A stretch of DNA of 64,000 nucleotides from contig CM055106.1 in NCBI GenBank assembly GCA_029204225.1, forward strand, positions 48,685,337-48,749,336, in the 5' to 3' direction. This stretch comes from Diphasiastrum complanatum (taxonomy: Eukaryota > Streptophyta > Lycopodiopsida > Lycopodiales > Lycopodiaceae). The position numbers and the translations under genes are program-made. Shown here piece by piece: positions 58,180 through 64,000 of the stretch. Each line of letters begins with the position of its first letter. The stretch's first letter is position 1. Under the pieces are notes generated by a model. The model was not told where the DNA came from, made no database searches, and was given only the letters and a program-made list of their open reading frames with translations.

Positions 58180-58214
58180 CTACATATTGCAGGTGTCGTG
58201 GGACCGCCACCAGT

Positions 58215-58229
58215 TTTGGTGGGGGATAC
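58215..58229 (+). other. Polypurine tract of the gypsy element
   Basis: ttggtgggggatac lies directly before TGTTGGAGGG, the expected LTR start, and 36 bp after the stop of the extra ORF. Confidence 0.75.
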
Positions 58230-61200
58230 TGTTGGAGGGTTTGCGGATTCCAAGGCAGCCCTAACCCTAGTTAATAAGTGAGAGGGATTTGGCACCCTGT
58301 GTGTGTAAGTCAAAGTAGATTGGTTCTCTTTAGAAATGGATTGATGAATGTCCTTGCTCTTCCTCTCTTTTCCTCCATTTCTCATGCTTCCTTTGATTTT
58401 GCTAATTGTTGGATTTGATCATTATTGGGATTGCTATTTCTTATGCTTTTTGTGAGAGAGAAAGGGAGAGAGAGAAGAGTAAGTTTCTATCATTGTTGTG
58501 GATTTAGGGTTAATGGAAGTAGGGTTAATGGATGTAGTATTAATGCTTAGTGTTAATGGATGTTAGTGTTAGATCCTCCATTCATGTTGAAATCTGAACT
58601 ATACTATCGCTCTCATGGGAACGAACCTCCGCGTGACAACTAACTCCGTCTCTTTGATGCTAGATTGACTAGATCTTGGATTCAGGTTAGGCAAGGAAAG
58701 AAACCCACTACATCTCATCAAAATTTTTTGAATTACATAAATTGAACAAAAAATCAAAATTTTGGTCATTTTTTCGTTATCTATGGAATCAGTTTAGATT
58801 AGTGAATTGACTAAAATGAGATTTTCTATTAGTGGTAGTCACAGTGTTTTCACTAAGGCTAAATTATTTTCTAGTTATAGATAATTTAAAATTGACAAAA
58901 TGAGCCGCAAAATACATGGAATTTGCCGACAATTTTTATTGTATGACATTTTAACTTTTGGAGTAAGGCACTCCCAAGTTGAAAGTTAAAAATTGAATTT
59001 TTTTTTTTTTTCGGTTGAATTTCAAGTTTGGTTAAAATTTGAAATCATTTACTTGTCTGATATATTTCTAGTTGATACTAATCATTAGAAATGGGTCAAT
59101 GGTAATCCCTGGGAATAATTGCTTAATACCGGATATTAATTTCCTGAATTGAATTCATTTAGTTGAATTCATAACTTATATATCTTTGTAACCATTAGAG
59201 TTATCCATAGTTTGGATATCAATCGTGATGTTAGAAGTAGAATCTGATACATGGATTACATTGGATCTGTTAGTTGATAGAAGCTTATCCCTAGAGTTGA
59301 TGTTCTTGGATCAGTAGGGATTCAAAGCTTATCACTAATCAAAAAGGCTTGGAATGTAATGCTGAACCATGTTAATTCTTCTGTCTAAATCACAGGGTCA
59401 TGTATGGATCTGTTATATCCATCTGAAGGGCATGTCAGTCATCCAAATAAACGGATTCTCCAGTTTTTGGGAACGAGATAATATCCTATATGAGATATAA
59501 GACAGCTAGATGATCAATGGATCTCTAGAATATCAGATAAGGCGGTTAAGAGTTTTTTAAAAGGAAGAGCTGGTGGTATGGAACATCAGTAATTTTGGAA
59601 AGGAAATTCTAGGACAATAAAGATCTGATTATCAATGGAGTATTTTGGTACCTAGTCGTGATTAGGAAAAAGAAAACCATGGATTAAATGTGGGGTATTT
59701 TGGGAAATTTTGAGATTTAATCTAGATGGGTATCTCACCATTTACAGAACCCTTAAATCTATTTCTCGTTTTCTTAATTAATCCTTTGCTTCTTAGTAAT
59801 TTTTCAAATATTAGATATCAGACTAGTTTATATGATTCTTTCCAGCATGAAGTTATTCTTCTGAAAGACTGTTATATCATATGAATTACTCCTTGTGTGA
59901 ATAGACTTGGAATTCGGATAAATTCTAAGGTCAAAGTGTTATTTATAGCAAGTTATTAGGTGAGTTTTTCTTCTATTGTTTGGTCATAACGAATTCAAAT
60001 ATGCTCCCAAAATGTTTGAAAGGTGTTTCATTAACTAATGAAACCATGTGCAACAAACTAAAGGGAATTGATAACCCACTCAATTGACTTTTCATGATCT
60101 TTTGCTCAGGTATAAAATTAGAACGAAATGTGTGAATGAAAATAATTTTAATGATGTAGCATGTTAAGTCTTTTTGTAAATCAAAGTTCTAAATCCCATG
60201 GGCATAATCATTTGTCCCTATTTAAGTGAAGATGGCATATGTGAATACTAAAATGCAAGACAAAGGTGATACAATCAATATATGCTAAATTTTGTACAAT
60301 GTGTTATCCTTCTATTGGGTTACAAAAGATTGATGGAAATTTTCCATTCTCGATACCAACCTAAACGATGACAACATTCATCCTTTGAATGAACCTTTGA
60401 TCTCTTAATGACACCATACTACGTATTCTTCGAGTAAAAGGGTTGGAGTTATAACCTTCACACACATGATGGATGACATTAAGATCATAGACTATTTGTC
60501 TAGCAAGGGGCGCTGCATCATCACTTGGTCATTGCAATGTCGTAATTAGCCATGTATCAATTATTTAAATAGCATTTTTCAGTTAGTCATTTATTGAATG
60601 TACTTGCAACTTTCATTGAATAAATGACTATTAAGGGTAGAAGTGCCAAATAATGTAATTTATTATGGTTTGAGCATTGGGTGTGTAAAAAGATTTTGGC
60701 ACCATTGGACCAAATGTTCAGGGATGCTCTAATAGTTATGTCATCTCTTTCATGTCTATTATTCTCATTGTATCATTATGCAAACTCTTTGATGCAAGCA
60801 TTGTGTTTTAGCCCTATTCTCTCATGATTTAACTCAATGTTGCGTGCTCTGATCTTCAACAATGTAAGTATGAAAAATGGGTGTATTTCAATGTATTCAC
60901 TTTGGCTGAAACCACATCGCCCTGTGTACACCTAATCTTTCATACGTGGGAGTCACAACCATTCCTTCAGCAACCCATGCAACTAACAACTCGTATAGAC
61001 AATTGAAATTACCACTTAAGTAACTTGTCATCCCTTCAAGGTAATTCAAAAAAAGATCTTAGTCTTAGATAGTGCAAACCTGACAGATGTGGCAAATCAG
61101 AAGCACCATCCCTGAATAGAGTAATCTTAAGATATTTTACAGGTAAACATTGATGCATAGTACGCAGGGTTTTTTAACAAACAAATACCCTCAAGTGACA

Positions 61201-61447
61201 ATCCTGTTCATGGTTCCATACATATATACTCCAAATTAAATTTTAAAAAATAATGTTAACACAAAGCGTTCTGAAGACCATTTAGACGTCAATCCAAAAA
61301 TAGTTTTTTAAATGTTTCTGCCATAATGTTGCAAAATTTTGGTAACTTCAGACATTCAAAATCTTTAGCGATTGCCTCTCACAAGTCTGCCATAACCTGC
61401 AATGTCCTGCCATTCCATTCTTTTTCATCCTCTGTCAGGAGCAACTG
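58230..61447 (+). other. Start of the gypsy 3' LTR, then intergenic DNA
   Basis: The LTR begins TGTTGGAGGGTTTGCGG at 58230. Its far end cannot be fixed because no other copy is in the window; 1-2 kb would be typical. Beyond it the sequence is AT-rich with no recognisable gene, up to the 3' end of the CGI121/TPRKB gene. The region next to 61447 should hold that gene's 3' UTR. Confidence 0.5.
58500..58575 (+). repeat. Short tandem repeat (gggttaatgga-like)
   Basis: Four to five degenerate copies of ggttaatgga(a/t)gtag occur in a row within the putative LTR. Confidence 0.65.
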
Positions 61448-63413
61448 TCAAGAAGCATCTCGTGTAGCAATTCGACACGTGATAGCCTCCCCTAGTGAAG
61501 ATATTTCCAGCTCAGGATTGGTTATCTTATAGTGCTGCAAGAATTGTGCCAAAGAGCATGTAGCAATCACTACTCCCCCTGTACGCGCGCGCGCGCGCAC
61601 AAACACCATGCACAGAGAAATAAAACTGTAGAAAAGTAAAAAAATGCAGCTGTGTCAGATAGATTTGAAAATTGTACCTTTTGAATTTGAGTCTTATCAC
61701 CTCTTTTCTCCAGTCCTTGAAGATTAACCTCAGCTCCTTGTAACAACTGCCTCACAGCCTTCAACTGTAAGGGAAAGTCAGTTGAAGTTTATGAGCTTGT
61801 AGAAGGTAATGTTTACCAGTTGAAGCATCAAAGATTATCCATTGAAGGGTAACTGAGTACTTAAAAAAAGCACCTTATCCAAACCTGTAACCCAAAAAAA
61901 AACTAAGCATACCTCCTCTTCAGAACAATCGAAACGAGCAGCTAATACATATTGAGTGTTGTCTGTGATTCCACATCTGCGTAAGGACTCTGTAATCTTG
62001 ACTTGGTTAATGAAATTCAAGATGTAAGCAACATCAAAAGAAGATACTCAAGAAATTACGGATCAGATGGCATTTGCAACATACTGTCAACAACATTTCA
62101 CCATCCAGCAAAGCTCTATACACTCCTTTTAACTGTCTTTCTACTGGATTCCTTCTCTTTTCTTTATTATACATACACTGACATTTGAAATTCACATACT
62201 ATTATCATCCGTTTTCGATCTTCTTAAGTGATAACGCCTTCAGAAAATGTTTTGCAATCTCAACCATTGAAACTTCAGCCAAGTATCTAGTTAGGTTACA
62301 TTAAAGATTAAACAGCATGCCACCTTTCATAGCACACGGCTCTTGAGGACCAACATGCACAAGAAAGAAAGATCTTGTCAGATGGCAGCTAAAACACTAA
62401 AGAATCTAATGAGTCACAAAAAGTATGTAGCCTAAAATCTTCCGAGTTGGTGTAATATCTATAAGCTATGAGACAATAATAGCATATACATGTCATTTTG
62501 ACAGGATAATCATGCATTGAACACAATATCGATAGTATCACACACAAGTTCCTGAAGATGAAACCAGTACACAAGGAATAACATCAAATGAATTGGAAAT
62601 CATCAAAAAAATGGCAAGTTGCAACCAGAGAATTGCGCAATGAAAGTCCCAAGTAAAATACAATAGGTCAACTAGCAATTCTAGATCAGTATTTTGAAAG
62701 TTGTGAATCCTGCAAATTTTCAGTTGGATGACATCTAGCACTAAATTTATGTCTTAAGCAACTGTCCATAGTTATGTTGCAATCATTCATCCATCCCAGG
62801 AAAGTTATGAACTTATTTAGTGAATTTGTAACCACACTACAAGTCAAGACCAGCTATCTAAAATCTGTATAACAAAACATTGAAATTATGTGGATGGATG
62901 CTCTCTAAAAGAAATGTAGTCGATGTTTATTGCACAAAAGTTTAAGAGGATACATTCAGAAATTTGAGATTTAGATTTCAAAGTCTTAGCAGAGTCTGAA
63001 ACAGCAACCTTACATATCAGAAATAGTTCTGACAGCAATTTCAGAATAGGGAAAGTGTTTGTCATAGTGATGCTTAAATGACATTTTTTGTTTTAAGTTC
63101 TCCTATACATCTTCATGCTAATGGAAAGAAGCAATGTGTTTGAACTGCCAACTCAGGTAACTTGATTTTGCATTGAGATTATTGTCAAAAATTTGAGAGC
63201 AAAAACAAGTCTGCTTGAAATAACCAGGATAAACACAGCTTGTAAATGAAACTGAATTAATAACCAGTTTGCCAATGCATAAGAGGATACATGCTTTGAT
63301 CCAGAATAGTTATATATAAGCTCTGAATGAAGTGTCCGGGTCAACATATTGCCTTGGGACTGAGCCAAAAGGGTTTTGTGTGCCGCTGCCAGAATTGGAA
63401 ATATGTCTGGCAC
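61448..63413 (-). CDS. CGI121: KEOPS/EKC complex subunit CGI121 (TPRKB), N-terminal exon missing
   Basis: TPRKB/Cgi121 binds the kinase PRPK/Bud32 in the KEOPS complex, which makes the t6A modification of tRNA. Four exons, 63413-63291, 61996-61913, 61764-61678 and 61534-61448, join in phase 0 at GT-AG sites and give 126 residues with a TGA stop. Diagnostic stretches are VPDIFPILAAAHKTLLAQSQ, LTRTLHSELIYNYSGSKH, ITESLRRCGITDNTQYVLAA, RFDCSEEE and PELEISSLGEAITCRIATRD. They match the plant CGI-121 family, which is about 170 residues long, so roughly 45 N-terminal residues are lacking. These should be in an exon right of the window, since nothing in 63414-64000 fits. No damage is seen. The intron between the first two visible exons is about 1.3 kb. 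Confidence 0.93.
61584..61598 (+). repeat. Short (CG)n run
   Basis: Seven alternating CG units lie in the intron between the last two exons of the CGI121/TPRKB gene. Alternating CG of this kind is unusual in AT-rich plant DNA. Confidence 0.9.
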
Positions 63414-64000
63414 CTGAATATGTCCAGAACGAAAAGGATGACAAATAACACAAGTACAACCAAAAGAAGTCTTCAAGATTATTCTCAATTCCAAAAAAAA
63501 ATGAGGCAAAATATACAAGAGACAGATAAAAATACTTCCATAAGCCCCACATACACTTCACATGTCCAATACCTAGCTTCAAAAGGGAGCATATCTGTGA
63601 CGAAACAAGATAGTACCTCTTTTACCTTCCGATGGTTTTGTGACAAAACAAGATAGTATCAATTAAAAGGCAAAAGGGGAAAGAAAAATAAAATATCTAC
63701 ATCTATTAAATGCTGATCTTAAATAATAATCGATTAAAAGCATTTCACTGATAGCTTCTTGCACTTAAGGTTCATGATCTCATATAAAGTACTTACAGTA
63801 GTATTTTGGTCTGTGTTACGGTTTGAGCTCATGTTGTCACCTCTATTCTTTTAGCAGTAAATCTTACAACTTGGGCCCTGAGGACTTAACACTTCCTTTT
63901 GATTTTTATCATGATTATTTGATGCCTCTGTGCACAGGTTAGTGGTAGGTTGCAACCTCAGCTCTAACTAGGCCCCAGTAGCTATGAATGGCCCCAGTCA
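63414..64000 (-). other. Intron of the CGI121/TPRKB gene, no exon seen
   Basis: This stretch lies upstream of the first visible exon on the minus strand. The acceptor CAG is at 63416-63414. No frame encodes the expected N-terminal region of the family, so it is taken as intron sequence running out of the window. Confidence 0.6.

Larger units (their letters stand above)
49897..58230 (+). mobile_element. Large Ty3/gypsy element with an extra ORF after pol, 5' end missing
   Basis: The order is gag C-terminal part, protease, RT, RNase H, integrase, an extra ORF of nearly 1000 codons, a polypurine tract and the start of the 3' LTR. RT before integrase defines gypsy. The 5' LTR, primer site and gag N-terminus have been replaced by a copia integrase scrap. 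The gag matches the fragment at 24090-25250. An ORF after pol is known from Athila/Tat-like and some other plant gypsy lineages; this one is not one I can name. Confidence 0.85.

Overview
This is nuclear DNA of a land plant. Two conserved plant genes sit at its two ends: an ESCRT-III VPS2.2/2.3-type gene on the left and a KEOPS subunit CGI121/TPRKB gene on the right. Both are split by many short exons with GT-AG introns. The AT-rich base composition, long dinucleotide microsatellites, dense nested LTR retrotransposons of both the Ty1/copia and Ty3/gypsy types, and initiator-Met-tRNA primer sites all fit a repeat-rich plant genome. The gypsy reverse transcriptase and the unusual DNA transposon make me lean to a non-flowering plant (fern or lycophyte), but that is only an impression.

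Layout. 1-4103: VPS2-like gene, with the first coding exon probably left of the window. 4104-5740: no gene seen. 5741-14730: a decayed copia element on the minus strand (copia-1). A 4.4 kb terminal-inverted-repeat DNA transposon (9064-13450) is inserted in its gag; it carries a decayed transposase-like gene on the plus strand and an intact, unrecognised three-exon gene on the minus strand, in convergent arrangement. 15039-17957: a copia scrap (copia-2), then microsatellites and degenerate tandem repeats. 17970-23623: a second minus-strand copia family (copia-3), with an LTR apparently shared by two units. 24090-25250: gag scrap of a gypsy family. 25258-26389: four in-phase exons of an unrecognised minus-strand gene with a ParB-like GNHR motif. 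26646-28740: plus-strand copia pol remnant. 30430-31704: a compact gene for a small Glu/Pro-rich protein, with TATA box, G-box and a probable GC-AG intron. 32647-35640: minus-strand chromodomain gypsy remnant. 35713-36615: a frame-preserved but stop-riddled plus-strand reading frame with a duplicated domain of unknown family, followed by an LTR-like block and a gag-like ORF. That ORF is split by a structurally complete copia element (copia-4, 38459-44559) with a 5-bp target duplication. 47048-49274: a gag-only minus-strand copia derivative (copia-5). 49275-49896: copia integrase scrap. 49897-58230 and beyond: a gypsy element with gag, protease, RT, RNase H, integrase, a large extra ORF after pol and the start of its 3' LTR. 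58230-61447: LTR and intergenic DNA. 61448-63413: CGI121/TPRKB gene, with exon 1 probably right of the window.

The host genes have no evident functional link to each other; the middle is a nested transposon graveyard. The parts most worth pursuing are the two-gene TIR transposon, the duplicated-domain reading frame, the GNHR-motif gene and the extra gypsy ORF. All exon coordinates were deduced by hand from splice consensus and reading phase, without transcript data.
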